DNA from: Lusitaniella coriacea LEGE 07157
GTDB taxonomy: Bacteria > Cyanobacteriota > Cyanobacteriia > Cyanobacteriales > Spirulinaceae
NCBI RefSeq assembly: GCF_015207425.1
Contig: NZ_JADEWZ010000007.1
Location: 1 to 64,000 of the forward strand
Reading direction: 5' to 3'
Length of the DNA: 64,000 nucleotides
Program-made: the position numbers and the translations under genes
Shown here: positions 43,653-52,794 of the stretch, piece after piece
Layout of the letters: every line of letters begins with the position of its first letter
Position numbering within the stretch: the first letter of the stretch is position 1
Notes under the pieces: generated by a model
The model's database searches: none
Told to the model about the DNA's origin: nothing
What the model saw: only the letters and a program-made list of their open reading frames with translations

Positions 43653-45131
43653 TTAACCCTTCAAAATAGCTTCGCCGCGACGATACAACTCCCGCGCGTA
43701 ATCCGTCCAAGTGCCTTGTCCCCAATAGCGGAAACAACTGGTTTCCACCAACAGGACATATAACAATGCCTCTTGATACTCCCGCGTTTTGGTTACAGAT
43801 GGGTCTTCTTGCACCAAAGAATCATATTTTTGATGAAACATTGCACTGAGTTGATTCATCGGTTCGAGGACATTTTCATAGCCCCGCACCCAACTCAAAT
43901 CATCCGTCCAAGATGCACCATCCATGTGGAATTGATGGTCGGTTTCATTCAACTCTTGAATTGCTTTTTCCACCGCTTCTGACGTGGCATTATTGGGGTC
44001 AACTTGTTGCCAAATCTTGTGCTGTCCTATCGCTTGGCAAACCGGGTAATCCTCTGGATTGACTCCTGCCGCTTCCAGCAGTTCGAGATACTCCGTTCCA
44101 TTGATCCCAACTGTATTGCCGTTATCTTTGATGTCGTACCAAACCGGTTTGAAACCGCCAGGAAACTCGTTCATCATCACGCCGCCATTTTCCCCGTCGG
44201 CAATTTGGCTAACGCAGCAAGGAACTTCGAGGTTACCAATTTTTTGTCGTCCCCGTCCTTTCGCTTCGTAATAAGGTTGCATCTGTGCGACGAGTTTGGT
44301 GTCGGAACCTTGGGTTTTAATTAAGGCAGTAATGCTAATGGTTTCACCTTTGGAATTACGAGCGACTAAGCGATTGGGAACGTACTTATCATCGTGCCAC
44401 AACCCAGAACCATCAGGGCGTTCCACAGAATGTTCTTGGACGAGCAACCAGCGATACCCGCAGTCTTTGAGGGCTTTGATGTATTCATAAAGGGTATCGG
44501 GGTGGTTGGGAAGATGCATTTCCGGCGGAGAGAAGCCTTTAACCCGCTTGAGGGCATCGTAGCCAAAGGTTGCGGCAAAATAATGCTGCCATGCTTGAAT
44601 GTGCAATTTGAGGTCGGGAATGGGGGTGGAAGGGGCAACCGCATGACTCCACATGGTTCCCAACCATTCTACGTAGGGTTGATATTGGGAATCGCAGGTG
44701 ATTTTTTTCAGATTATCGAGAACGTCGTTGCGTCCCATTTGCTGCAATCCCCAGAGGAGGTTCCCGGAGTAGTCCAGCATAATACGCGGATTGCACCCAT
44801 TGGCAACCAATTCGGGGATAAACTCACCCATGCGACCATAACACCAAGCAAAAACGCCAGCGTTGTGGTTGTCGCCATCGTTGGGATGCTCGAACATATG
44901 TTGTAGGTTACAGATGAGTTCGCCGTTTGCACCTGCGGGGATTGTAGGTTGGTGCATATGAAGGGCGCAGGCAAACCCGGAGTTGAAATTACTGAGGTTG
45001 AGGTTGGTTTGGGATAAAAAGACGGGTTCGTTATGGTTTGTGACGGCTGCAATGTCTGCTTCCCAACCGCAAATATTCGGCAATCCTGCTCTTGATGCAG
45101 GCAAGCTTGAAGAGGGTGCTGTTGCAATCAT
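43653..45131 (-). CDS. Glycoside hydrolase family 57 protein
   Basis: The 492-residue protein carries the GH57 signature near residue 55 (FACALHMHQPTIPAG), and later SGNLLWGLQQMG and FSPPEMHLPNHPDTLYEYIK, in keeping with the family's (beta/alpha)7 barrel with a Glu nucleophile. GH57 enzymes act on alpha-glucans (amylase, branching enzyme, 4-alpha-glucanotransferase), so glycogen metabolism is the likely field; the exact activity cannot be set. No signal peptide is evident, so it is cytosolic. The gene stands apart, with a GGGCGCAA/TTGCGCCC palindrome 136 bases upstream of its start. Confidence 0.85.
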   Translation of the reverse strand: MIATAPSSSLPASRAGLPNICGWEADIAAVTNHNEPVFLSQTNLNLSNFNSGFACALHMHQPTIPAGANGELICNLQHMFEHPNDGDNHNAGVFAWCYGRMGEFIPELVANGCNPRIMLDYSGNLLWGLQQMGRNDVLDNLKKITCDSQYQPYVEWLGTMWSHAVAPSTPIPDLKLHIQAWQHYFAATFGYDALKRVKGFSPPEMHLPNHPDTLYEYIKALKDCGYRWLLVQEHSVERPDGSGLWHDDKYVPNRLVARNSKGETISITALIKTQGSDTKLVAQMQPYYEAKGRGRQKIGNLEVPCCVSQIADGENGGVMMNEFPGGFKPVWYDIKDNGNTVGINGTEYLELLEAAGVNPEDYPVCQAIGQHKIWQQVDPNNATSEAVEKAIQELNETDHQFHMDGASWTDDLSWVRGYENVLEPMNQLSAMFHQKYDSLVQEDPSVTKTREYQEALLYVLLVETSCFRYWGQGTWTDYARELYRRGEAILKG

Positions 45132-45266
45132 ATATTTTTAGATTTTCCTTGAATCTTTGTTCGCTGGTGGGAAAGTTTGATCCCATGCTATTGAAGACTT
45201 ACTGTCAAATCATATCTTCTCTTCTTGGAACGGCGAGCTTAAAATTTTCTGTAATCTTATGAGGTG

Positions 45267-45285
45267 GGGCGCAATACTTGCGCCC
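45267..45285 (-). terminator. GC-rich hairpin after hslO
   Basis: GGGCGCAA (45267-45274) and TTGCGCCC (45278-45285) form a perfect 8-bp stem with a 3-nt loop. It begins 7 bases beyond the hslO stop codon, so it may end that transcript before the GH57 gene; there is no T-run. Hairpins of this sequence are also common as dispersed repeats in cyanobacteria. Confidence 0.55.
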
Positions 45286-45291
45286 TTATGG

Positions 45292-46191
45292 TTAGACGGA
45301 TTCTGCTTGCAGGTCTTCGATTAGTTGTGCGAGATGCTGGCGGTCGGCTTGATAGACTTCTCCACAAAAATGGCAGGTTGCTTCTGCACCATCGTCTTTT
45401 TCGATCATGTCTTGGAGTTCGTCAACGCCAAGCATTTTTAATGCCCCTAGAACGCGGTCAAAGGAGCATTTGCAGTCAAAGCGAACTATTTGAACTTCCG
45501 GAAGAATGGTTAAACCCATATCTCCTAAAAGATCGTTAAAGATTTCGGGGAGAGTTTTGCCTGCTTGCAAGAGGGGGGTGAAGCCGGAGAGTTGAGAGAC
45601 GCGGGATTCTAGGGTTGCGACTAATTCTTCGTCACGGGCGGCTTTCGGCATAACTTGGAGAAGGATGCCTCCGGATGCAGTCACGCCTTGCGCCCCAACG
45701 AATACTCCCACTAAAAGGGCGGAGGGGGTTTGTTCGGAGGTGACGAGGTAGTTGGCGATGTCTTCTCCAACTTCGCCGGAAACGATCTCAACGGTACTGG
45801 AGTAGGGGTAGCCATAGCCCACATCCCGCACGACATAAAGGTAGCCGTCGCGACCGACTGCACCGCCAACATCAATTTTTCCTTGGGGGGTAGGGGGAAG
45901 TTCGATGTCTGGGTTATCAACGTAGCCGCGTACTGTTCCGTCTAATCCAGCATCGACTAAGAGTCCGCCGAGGGGCCCGTTGCCTTTGATGCGGATGTTA
46001 ACTCTCGATCCTTCTCGCTTCATGCTGGAAACGAGGAGTAAGCCAGAGGACATGGCGCGTCCTAGGGCTGCGGTTGCAACGTAGGACAGTTTGTGACGCA
46101 TTCGGGCTTCTTCGGCGAGTCGGGTGGTGATGACTCCAACTGCTCGAATTCCTCCATCGGCTGCGGTGGCACGAATGAGTTGATCTGCCAT
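45292..46191 (-). CDS. hslO: Hsp33 redox-regulated chaperone
   Basis: The 299-residue protein is Hsp33. The N-terminal domain begins LIRATAADGGIRAVGVITT and the C-terminal zinc/redox switch uses CKC (FDCKCSFDR) and CHFC (ATCHFCGEVY). In the reduced state the four Cys bind zinc; oxidation with heat unfolds this part and turns on a holdase that protects proteins. Length is typical. It is placed between GH57 and the RodZ-like gene, with repeats on its 5' side. Confidence 0.95.
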   Translation of the reverse strand: MADQLIRATAADGGIRAVGVITTRLAEEARMRHKLSYVATAALGRAMSSGLLLVSSMKREGSRVNIRIKGNGPLGGLLVDAGLDGTVRGYVDNPDIELPPTPQGKIDVGGAVGRDGYLYVVRDVGYGYPYSSTVEIVSGEVGEDIANYLVTSEQTPSALLVGVFVGAQGVTASGGILLQVMPKAARDEELVATLESRVSQLSGFTPLLQAGKTLPEIFNDLLGDMGLTILPEVQIVRFDCKCSFDRVLGALKMLGVDELQDMIEKDDGAEATCHFCGEVYQADRQHLAQLIEDLQAESV

Positions 46192-46308
46192 GTCTATTTC
46201 CTAAGTTTAAAAATCGCAATAAATCTATACAATCTATTGTGACATTTTATCAAAATGAGGGATTAAACATCTGAGGAAACCTCAGAGGATGCAAGCCGAC
46301 CTAGCGGT

Positions 46309-46349
46309 GACACGGGGAGTTTTTATGATGGGCAATTGGGAGGATTTGA
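46309..46349 (-). repeat. Dispersed 41-bp repeat (TCAAATCC family)
   Basis: The reverse complement starts TCAAATCCTCCCAATTGCCC and leads to CCGTGTC, with a few substitutions against the copies at 4458, 28974 and 57083. It lies in the gap between hslO and the RodZ-like gene. Confidence 0.7.
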
Positions 46350-46400
46350 TGTCACCCCTTCTGTCCGAAACTATCGAATAAGTTTTCCCTTGGGTTACCC

Positions 46401-47210
46401 TTACCCTCCCTGAGACTCGGAACTATCCTCCGATGCTTGATACGTTACTGTTTCAACTGCTCCCGGCTCTCCCAAGGGTTTAGCTTGTTCGTCATTGACT
46501 GCAATTTCAACCCCTCCAGCATTTCCCGCACGAATCACTAATTCCTGACTCGCTTCCCAAGTTCGTTTGTCTCCTTTGTTCAGCGTTCCTTCAAAGGTCG
46601 TTTTACCATCGGCTACGATTTGTAGCCAGCAATCCTCTTTTAAAGTCATATCCACCGTCACGGGTTGTTCGGGAGGGCGTTGAGCGGTAGAAATAGAAGT
46701 TGCACTCTGGGGAACCCTAGGACTCATCGCAACGGGACTCTCTCTGATGGGTTTGGGAGAGGGGGAAGTTTGTGTTTCCGCTTTGGGTACATTGCCAACT
46801 TCAAGAGCAGAACGCTGGGAGAAAGCGGAAAAAGCGCTAATCGCGCTAACTACGCCTAATACGTAAAGAAGGTAGAGGGGAAAAAAGCGTTTGCGTCTTG
46901 AAGGAAGCGGTTTCCAAGAAGGTGTGAGTGCTTTAAATGTATTGTCGAGGGAAAAATCCGCAATGAATTCAGTCCCGTTCAACCCCAAAAATTGTGCGTA
47001 GCGTTTGAGCAATCCCTTGAGATAAATTGGTTCGGGTAAAACTTCGAGATCGGCTTCTTCAATCGCACGGAGAGAACGTAGGGGAATGAGTGTTTTGGTC
47101 GATACCTGTTCCAAGGATAGCGATCGCGTCTGCCGAATTTCTTGGAGGTCAGACCCTAACTCCTTTATTTTCTCAATTTGTTCGGGTCGAAAGTTACTGT
47201 TTTGGGTCAT
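46401..47210 (-). CDS. RodZ-like helix-turn-helix membrane protein (DUF4115)
   Basis: The 269-residue protein has an N-terminal Xre-like HTH (about 15-75; LGSDLQEIRQTRSLSLEQVS ... PIYLKGLLKRYAQFLGL), a single membrane helix near 110-130 (FFPLYLLYVLGVVSAISAFS), a Ser/Pro-rich linker and a periplasmic DUF4115 domain (about 185-260; EDCWLQIVADGKTTFEG). This is the RodZ layout; RodZ links MreB to cell-wall synthesis. Its ATG overlaps the stop of the pseudouridine synthase by 4 bases (ATGA at 47207-47210), so translation may be coupled. Confidence 0.87.
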   Translation of the reverse strand: MTQNSNFRPEQIEKIKELGSDLQEIRQTRSLSLEQVSTKTLIPLRSLRAIEEADLEVLPEPIYLKGLLKRYAQFLGLNGTEFIADFSLDNTFKALTPSWKPLPSRRKRFFPLYLLYVLGVVSAISAFSAFSQRSALEVGNVPKAETQTSPSPKPIRESPVAMSPRVPQSATSISTAQRPPEQPVTVDMTLKEDCWLQIVADGKTTFEGTLNKGDKRTWEASQELVIRAGNAGGVEIAVNDEQAKPLGEPGAVETVTYQASEDSSESQGG

Positions 47211-48001
47211 ACAAGATTCTCCTTGACGGTTTTTTGGCGAGTTTCCAGATGCTCGATCTTTGTTGAACGAGATATGCCGTTGATTTCAAATTTTTTCAAA
47301 GCACGAACGCTACCCCTGGGTAACATTGGCTCTTTGGGAAGTTGCAACTGAACTGGACCGATGGCGGTGCGATGTAATTCGAGGGTTTCATGACCCAATT
47401 GTTGGGAAACGAGGCGAATTTGGCGATTTCTTCCTTCATACAGAACGACTTTGAGTAGCGCGCGATCACGCCGCGAAGTTAAAATTTCCACATCCGCCGG
47501 TAGTGTTTTTCGTCCCAACAAAAAAATTCCCTCTCGCCACAGTTGGAGAACCGACTCAGACGGATGACCCTTAACCCAAACGTGGTAAGTCTTTGGCAAG
47601 TGATGGCGGGGATGGGTTAGCCTTTGCGTCCAAGCGCCATCATTGCTCAATAACAACGCTCCTGTAGAGTCTGCATCTAAGCGTCCAACGGGGTGAATTC
47701 CGTGACCCCGGCGCAAGCGAGCGGGTAATAAGTCAATCGCGGTTTTCCGTCCTTTGGGATCGTGGCAGGTTGAGATGACACCGAGGGGTTTATTTAATAA
47801 AAGATAGACGAATTCCGGGCGATTTCTCTGTTTAATAAGCTTCCCATCAACTTCGAGTCGATCTCGCTTGGGATCGGCTTTTTGTCCCAAATCGACGCGC
47901 TGACCGTTCAGCCGCACGCGACCCGCTAAGATCATTTTCTCGGCTTGTCGTCGTGAGGCAATTCCCCACTGGGAGATGATTTTTTGTACCCTTTCTTTCA
48001 T
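47207..48001 (-). CDS. rRNA pseudouridine synthase (RluB/RsuA family)
   Basis: The 264-residue protein (ATG 48001; the open frame extends 27 codons further) has an N-terminal S4 RNA-binding domain (KIISQWGIASRRQAEKMILA) and a pseudouridine synthase domain with the catalytic Asp motif HPVGRLDADSTGALLLSND. EGRNRQIRLVSQQLGHET is the conserved late motif. It converts specific uridines of rRNA to pseudouridine; whether 16S or 23S is not clear. Translation probably couples to the RodZ-like gene through the 4-base overlap. Confidence 0.9.
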   Translation of the reverse strand: MKERVQKIISQWGIASRRQAEKMILAGRVRLNGQRVDLGQKADPKRDRLEVDGKLIKQRNRPEFVYLLLNKPLGVISTCHDPKGRKTAIDLLPARLRRGHGIHPVGRLDADSTGALLLSNDGAWTQRLTHPRHHLPKTYHVWVKGHPSESVLQLWREGIFLLGRKTLPADVEILTSRRDRALLKVVLYEGRNRQIRLVSQQLGHETLELHRTAIGPVQLQLPKEPMLPRGSVRALKKFEINGISRSTKIEHLETRQKTVKENLV

Positions 48002-48152
48002 GGGTTCGCGCTCGGTTTCGCTTCGATGGGTTGACGGGGTTTCCTCAAAAATTGAAGATTGACTTCGATAAACTATGTACAAATATTACAAGAATATAGG
48101 ACTCTCTTGTCACTCGTTTGTTCGGATAACTCCCCCAAAACCCTAAAAACTC

Positions 48153-48869
48153 ATGGCAATTAAATCTCCCAGACATCTCATTGTTAAAGTTCTTTCCCCC
48201 GCAGTTCGACTGTGGTTGCGTTCGCAGGTGGAGGCTGTTGATGAGTTGCATTTTGAAATTTCAGGGGGGAATCGACAAATCTTAACAGGTTACATTCCTA
48301 GTGTCTCGTTAAATGCTCGTTGTGCCGTGTATCAAGGGTTACACTTGTCTCAAGCTGAAATTGAGGGGGAAAATATTCGCATCAATCTTTCTGAGGCGAT
48401 TAAGGGGAAACCGTTGCATTTGCTAGAGCCTATCCCTATTTTCGGTGAGGTGTCGATCGCGCAAAATGACCTGCAAGCTTCGCTGTCTTCTCCTTTGTTA
48501 AAGGCGGGGTTGAAGGATGTCCTTTCGATGTTAATGAAGGCGGGGGAGATATCGGATTCTAAGGAAATTCTTAAGGATTGGCAAATCGATTGGCACTCAA
48601 TTTTGGTTGAGCGCGATCGAGTCACTGTCAAGGGCATTGTAACCAATCTTGAAAAAGAGACAATCTCCCTCGCTCTAAAGTCTCAGGTTGAATTGGCGAG
48701 TCCTCACGATTTACGCCTTTCTCAAATTGAAATCGATGCTTCTCCCCAACTCCCCAAAATTAATCTTGCAGAATTTAATATCGATTTGGGTGAAGGGGTC
48801 GCTCTTCAAGAATTGTCCTTAGATTCCGAGGGGATTGAGGTGCGCGGTGGCGTAACGGTACTGCCGTAA
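48153..48869 (+). CDS. DUF2993 (LmeA-like) protein
   Basis: The 238-residue protein belongs to the DUF2993/LmeA-like family found in most cyanobacteria. Segments such as RQILTGYIPSVSLNARCAVYQGL, LSQAEIEGENIRINLSEAIK and the final LSLDSEGIEVRGGVTVLP are characteristic of its beta-rich fold, which suggests a lipid-binding tube. LmeA relatives in actinobacteria are phospholipid-binding cell-envelope proteins. No signal sequence is obvious, so it may be cytosolic and membrane-associated. It is divergent from the pseudouridine synthase. Confidence 0.75.
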   Translation: MAIKSPRHLIVKVLSPAVRLWLRSQVEAVDELHFEISGGNRQILTGYIPSVSLNARCAVYQGLHLSQAEIEGENIRINLSEAIKGKPLHLLEPIPIFGEVSIAQNDLQASLSSPLLKAGLKDVLSMLMKAGEISDSKEILKDWQIDWHSILVERDRVTVKGIVTNLEKETISLALKSQVELASPHDLRLSQIEIDASPQLPKINLAEFNIDLGEGVALQELSLDSEGIEVRGGVTVLP

Positions 48870-48918
48870 AGGACTAGTGGTTCGTCAACATCGATCTTGT
48901 GAGTTGAGGCTGACACGG

Positions 48919-48942
48919 CACTTCGATACGCTCAGTGACCGG
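48919..48942 (+). repeat. Dispersed 24-bp repeat CACTTCGATACG type
   Basis: This is one of four 24-bp matches to CACTTCGACACGCTCAGTGA plus CCGG in the window (16510-16533 minus, 48919-48942, 52795-52818 and 59597-59620). This copy has one substitution (GATACG for GACACG). All lie between genes in C/G-rich runs. Confidence 0.75.
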
Positions 48943-49098
48943 GAGACGCGGGGAAACGGAGACGGGGGGAGTGGGAGACGGGGAGGCACGGAGATATGGG
49001 GAAACGATCTACCCACAAATTGAAAACTGACAGACCACTAGGGAATAGGGGCAACCCAATTAGAGTGTTAGTATAAGCGACAGATTTCACAAAAAGTA

Positions 49099-49731
49099 AT
49101 GACTTCAACCCCCGATCGCGAAACGGCTGGATTAACGCCAGAACAGTATCAGCGCAAAATGCAGCGCCGCAAAGACGTTCAAGCAGAGCGTTTGGCCGCG
49201 CGATCGCGCGAGAAGGGTTTAATTATCGTCCATACTGGCAATGGCAAAGGGAAAACCACAGCCGCGTTAGGGATGGTGATGCGATCCCTCGGACACGGTT
49301 ACCGCGTTGCGATCATCCAATTTATCAAAGGCGCTTGGGAACCCGCAGAAAAAGAAGCGCTGAGTCGTTGGGAAGATCAATTGGTCTTTCGCGCGTTGGG
49401 GGAAGGATTTACTTGGGAAACCCAAGATCGAGAGCGAGACATTCAAAAAGCGACCCAAGCCTGGGAAACAGGATTAGAGTATATCTGCAACCCAGATTTT
49501 CACCTAGTTTTGCTCGATGAAATCAATATTGCCCTAAAACTCGGCTATCTCGACGTTGAAACCGTCCTAGGGGGACTCGAACAAAAACCTGAAGATTCTC
49601 ACGTTATCCTAACGGGAAGAGGCGCTCCCCCCGCACTCATCGACGCAGCAGATTTAGTCACGGAAATGACGCTGGTCAAGCATCCTTTCCGGGAACAGGG
49701 AGTTAAAGCGCAACCGGGGATTGAATTTTGA
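49099..49731 (+). CDS. cobO: Cob(I)yrinic acid a,c-diamide adenosyltransferase
   Basis: The 210-residue protein is a CobO/BtuR-type adenosyltransferase. The P-loop HTGNGKGKTTAALGMVMR lies at about 46-63; VLLDEINIALKLGYL at about 138-152 is the conserved middle motif; and HVILTGRGAPPALIDAADLV lies near 176. It transfers the adenosyl group of ATP to Co(I) corrinoids in cobalamin or pseudocobalamin synthesis. Length is typical. The gene is alone, after a repeat-rich gap, and is followed by a convergent gene 10 bases beyond its stop. Confidence 0.95.
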   Translation: MTSTPDRETAGLTPEQYQRKMQRRKDVQAERLAARSREKGLIIVHTGNGKGKTTAALGMVMRSLGHGYRVAIIQFIKGAWEPAEKEALSRWEDQLVFRALGEGFTWETQDRERDIQKATQAWETGLEYICNPDFHLVLLDEINIALKLGYLDVETVLGGLEQKPEDSHVILTGRGAPPALIDAADLVTEMTLVKHPFREQGVKAQPGIEF

Positions 49732-49741
49732 TCGAATTTAA

Positions 49742-50206
49742 TTATCCCTGACAAGCATTAAGCAAGCGCAGGTCATTATCGCTGAGGGTTTCGAGGCGAT
49801 GGAACCCTTCGAGTTGTAGGGGAACGGGAACTTGCGAATTAGACGATGCGGTTTGAGATTCAGATTCTAGCGCGATCGCGTAAGGATGAGCGACATCTTC
49901 GTAGGGATCGACCACCGACAAACTCAGTTGCGTTTCATCGATTTGTCCGGTAAAGCAAGCAAACTCCGAGAGTGGGTAGTAGGCTGCACCTGTCACTTGA
50001 CCGTCGCGGACTTGAAAGACCAAATATTCGCGATCGATTTGCTCCGCTTGCGGCGACTGACCGTACAAGTAAGTGCCATCCGCAAAAGACGCTTCCGACG
50101 CTCTCAAAGGCGTTGCACCGAACAGTGATATCCCAACGCTAGCAAATATACCAATTTGAAAAACTTGCTTTGCAATTCGTTTCGTGTTAAAAATTCCTTC
50201 AAACAT
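49742..50206 (-). CDS. Secreted hypothetical protein
   Basis: The 154-residue protein (ATG 50206, behind GAGGGGAG about 10 bases upstream) has a signal peptide with charged start (NTKRIAK), a hydrophobic core (QVFQIGIFASVGISLFGATP) and a likely cut after LRASEA. The mature part (FADGTYLYGQSPQAEQIDRE) is a small soluble domain I do not recognise; relatives seem cyanobacterial. It is probably periplasmic or outside the cell. A complex hairpin lies about 70-105 bases upstream in its probable leader RNA. Confidence 0.65.
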   Translation of the reverse strand: MFEGIFNTKRIAKQVFQIGIFASVGISLFGATPLRASEASFADGTYLYGQSPQAEQIDREYLVFQVRDGQVTGAAYYPLSEFACFTGQIDETQLSLSVVDPYEDVAHPYAIALESESQTASSNSQVPVPLQLEGFHRLETLSDNDLRLLNACQG

Positions 50207-50261
50207 TTTTTTAAACTCCCCTCTACCATTGACATCATTCAACACGCTGCCGAACTCCTAC

Positions 50262-50311
50262 CCAGACTAATCTGGTTCACCCCTTGAGTGCGTCCCTCAA
50301 GCGAATGAACC
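50262..50311 (-). promoter_or_regulatory. Structured leader with nested hairpins
   Basis: GGTTCA (50274-50279) pairs with TGAACC (50306-50311), and inside it CTTGAG (50283-50288) with CTCAAG (50296-50301). Next to it CCAGA (50262-50266) pairs with TCTGG (50271-50275), partly competing for the same GG. In the minus-strand RNA this lies 56-105 nt before the ATG of the secreted protein at 50206. The alternative pairing is riboswitch-like. The part after TGAACC slightly recalls the 3' half of a TPP riboswitch, but the rest does not fit, so no class is assigned. Confidence 0.45.
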
Positions 50312-50483
50312 TGACTCTTTCCTAGGTATAGTTTCTTAGAGTCCTGTTGCAGCAAGTTATATTGCTCTCTATATCTAACTTAGCCGGATTGCGACTGAGT
50401 TTCCCTAGGGTGCGTGACAGTTTCCTGTGTGGACGCAAGGAGTAGCTACAAAGGTAAAGATGAGGATTTCGGAAAGGTTTTGA

Positions 50484-52178
50484 TTATTCAGGAGAATTTG
50501 CAGTTGCGCCCTCTAACTGCGCCGAACTCAACGACCGGACTAGCGTCAGTTTGAAGGCTTCCCGATTCAAAGTTTTAGCGTAGGATTGACTCAAATAAGG
50601 ACGATACTCTTGAGCTTGGGTTAAATGGGTCTTGAAAAATGCCGTCGAGAGCGCCTGAAGCATTGGATGCGCTAGTTTGGGGTCGGGACCCATCAAATCC
50701 TTGGGAACCGGTAGCGCCCCCGTATCGGGCAAAAAGGAAAAGTGCGTTCCCCCTTCCACCAACGCTAAATATTTCTCCGGCGCGTTCAGCCAAGTGAAAG
50801 GATAAATCTGCTCCTCCACCGTCGGCGTAATATAGTCTTCCGTTCCCGCTACAACCATTGTGGGAACCTGTATTCGACTCATTCCCTCTCGACCGAAAAT
50901 CGTGTTGGCGAAGGGATTGACCGCAAGCACGGCTTTAATCCGTTCGTCCCCCAGGGGATAGGCTTGAGCCGTCAGATCGTTCGCTTCGCACTGCAACAAT
51001 TGGGAGATATTAAACGAGAGCCTATTTTCGAGATCCTGGCATTCTAGGGCAAGCTTATTGAAGTTCAGTTGCGCGCCACCGGAAGCCAAGGCGGTATATG
51101 CCCCTAACGATTGTCCCACCACGCCCACGCGATTGAGATCGAGCTGACCGCGCCAAGCTGGGTCGAAACGGGATTTTTCTTCCAGCACGTCCAGTAAATA
51201 GCGAATATCGAGGGGACGATTGATAAAAGTCGTGGGGTCGGGAGGCGTATCGAACCCCGCCATAAAGTTCTGAATTTTGGCAGTATCGGTATCGGGATGG
51301 TCGAGGGCTGCAACCACAAAACCGTAGGATGCGAGGTGTTGCGCGAGGTAGCTAAAAGTCTCTCTGTTGGATGCAACCCCGTGGGAGATGATAATCACGG
51401 GAAATCCGCCTCCGCGATGGCGAGCGAGAGGACGGTAAACATCAACGGGAATTGGATTTTCTCGATTGGGATGGGTGAAGGTGAAGTGAACTTTTTGCCA
51501 GCGCAATCGTCCTGGAGCGCGCAAATCCCACTTTAAATCAACGGGGTTTTGGGAAATTTCGGTTTTAGCTTGTTCCTGAAGCACTTTGACAATGGATTCT
51601 TTCATTTTGAGCAAATCCATAATCTCGTCTGTGGCGAGAAAGACACGCTGTAAGTCGAGGTGAATGGTGTCGAGGGGAAACTGTCGCAAGACGTTGACAA
51701 TGGTTAACCCTTCCTCGGAGAGAACGGCTTGGTTGAACGCCGCACGAAGCGCGAGAAAGTCGCTTTTGTTGGGTTCGGTTTTGAGAATGTGGCTCAGGCG
51801 GACTAAGAGGGTTTTGCCGATGGGCGATCGCGTAAACTGATAAACCGTAAAGGGTTGAACCTCGAAACGCTCTCCTAGCAAGGTTCTTAGTTGTTCGAGT
51901 TGTTCGGGGGTTGCTTGTGCTGCGTAAGTGGCAAAACTATCGGTAACGCGACCTTCATTAACGAAGATTTCGAGGTCGTCAACAGTAATTGAGAATTGTC
52001 CGAAGGGAGGATAAAAGAAACTCAACCGTTCTGCACTTTTGGCGGGGAGCGTTCCTAAAGCGCAAACCAGTCCTAAACTGAGGGCGAATTGGGAAAATCC
52101 TTTAAACCAGCTTGACGTTGCTGGATGATGAAATAATTTTGTGCTGTGTCGTCCTCGGTCGTTCATTGAATTCGCCAT
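50484..52178 (-). CDS. DUF1400 + alpha/beta-hydrolase lipase/esterase-like protein
   Basis: The 564-residue protein has a signal-like hydrophobic stretch near 30-48 (SLGLVCALGTLPAKSAERLS), then a DUF1400 domain (about 50-180; FFYPPFGQFSITVDDLEIFV ... SPIGKTLLVRLSHILKTEP), and an alpha/beta hydrolase domain from about 235. The HG oxyanion region is VIIISHGVASNRE, the nucleophile elbow is GVVGQSLGAYTALASGG, and the later VEGGTHFSF probably carries the catalytic His. It is likely an exported esterase, common in cyanobacteria. The ATG at 52178 is used; an ATG four codons later is also possible. Confidence 0.85.
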   Translation of the reverse strand: MANSMNDRGRHSTKLFHHPATSSWFKGFSQFALSLGLVCALGTLPAKSAERLSFFYPPFGQFSITVDDLEIFVNEGRVTDSFATYAAQATPEQLEQLRTLLGERFEVQPFTVYQFTRSPIGKTLLVRLSHILKTEPNKSDFLALRAAFNQAVLSEEGLTIVNVLRQFPLDTIHLDLQRVFLATDEIMDLLKMKESIVKVLQEQAKTEISQNPVDLKWDLRAPGRLRWQKVHFTFTHPNRENPIPVDVYRPLARHRGGGFPVIIISHGVASNRETFSYLAQHLASYGFVVAALDHPDTDTAKIQNFMAGFDTPPDPTTFINRPLDIRYLLDVLEEKSRFDPAWRGQLDLNRVGVVGQSLGAYTALASGGAQLNFNKLALECQDLENRLSFNISQLLQCEANDLTAQAYPLGDERIKAVLAVNPFANTIFGREGMSRIQVPTMVVAGTEDYITPTVEEQIYPFTWLNAPEKYLALVEGGTHFSFLPDTGALPVPKDLMGPDPKLAHPMLQALSTAFFKTHLTQAQEYRPYLSQSYAKTLNREAFKLTLVRSLSSAQLEGATANSPE

Positions 52179-52301
52179 TCCTTCCCAATTTGGAAAATTC
52201 TTCGTTGTTATATTTTTCTCAGGCTCGCGATCGCGCTCCGGATGAATTGAGACAGATTATCCTTAAAATAGAGAAAGTAGGTCTTACAAGGAAGGTTATC
52301 C

Positions 52302-52718
52302 ATGAGTAACGCAGAAAACAACGGGAAGACTGCCGAAGACACCACTACGATTTCCGCCCAACAAGCCGAAGCAGAACATGAAACTGAAAAGCGCCCTTGG
52401 GGAAAAGTCACAATGTTAGAAGAAGGGGAGCGCTACAGAATTAACCGCATTGAGGTTAATCCCGGAGAACATATCAGCACTCAAATGCACTACCACCGCA
52501 GCGAACACTGGATTGTTGTCGCTGGAACCGCAAAAGTTATTTTCGATGGCGAAGACCATCTACTCATGCAAAAACAATCCACCTACGTGCCGATGAATAC
52601 CACCCATCGCGTCGAAAATCCCGGCGTAATTCCCCTGGTCATGATTGAGGTGCAAAATGGGGAATATTTAGGCGATGACGATATTATTCGCCTTCCCGAA
52701 GACACAATAAAAGCCTAG
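52302..52718 (+). CDS. Cupin protein, mannose-6-phosphate isomerase type II-like
   Basis: The 138-residue protein is one cupin domain of the type found at the C-terminus of mannose-1-phosphate guanylyltransferase/phosphomannose isomerase type II. KRPWGKVTMLEEGERYRINR opens it, and the metal motif is GEHISTQMHYHRSEHWIVVAGT (two His, Glu/His positions). PMNTTHRVENPG holds the last His. Stand-alone forms are thought to isomerise mannose-6-phosphate. It is divergent from the hydrolase gene, 123 bases away. Confidence 0.88.
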   Translation: MSNAENNGKTAEDTTTISAQQAEAEHETEKRPWGKVTMLEEGERYRINRIEVNPGEHISTQMHYHRSEHWIVVAGTAKVIFDGEDHLLMQKQSTYVPMNTTHRVENPGVIPLVMIEVQNGEYLGDDDIIRLPEDTIKA

Positions 52719-52794
52719 AGTTCCCCAAAGAAAAAGTCGTTCAATAGTGATAGTGTCAGACAGACGGGGAGCTGGGGGAGATGAGATGAAACAG

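Noticed and set aside
50262-50311. TPP riboswitch call
   Set aside because: Only a weak likeness in the 3' half is present; the CUGAGA element and the first stems are not found.
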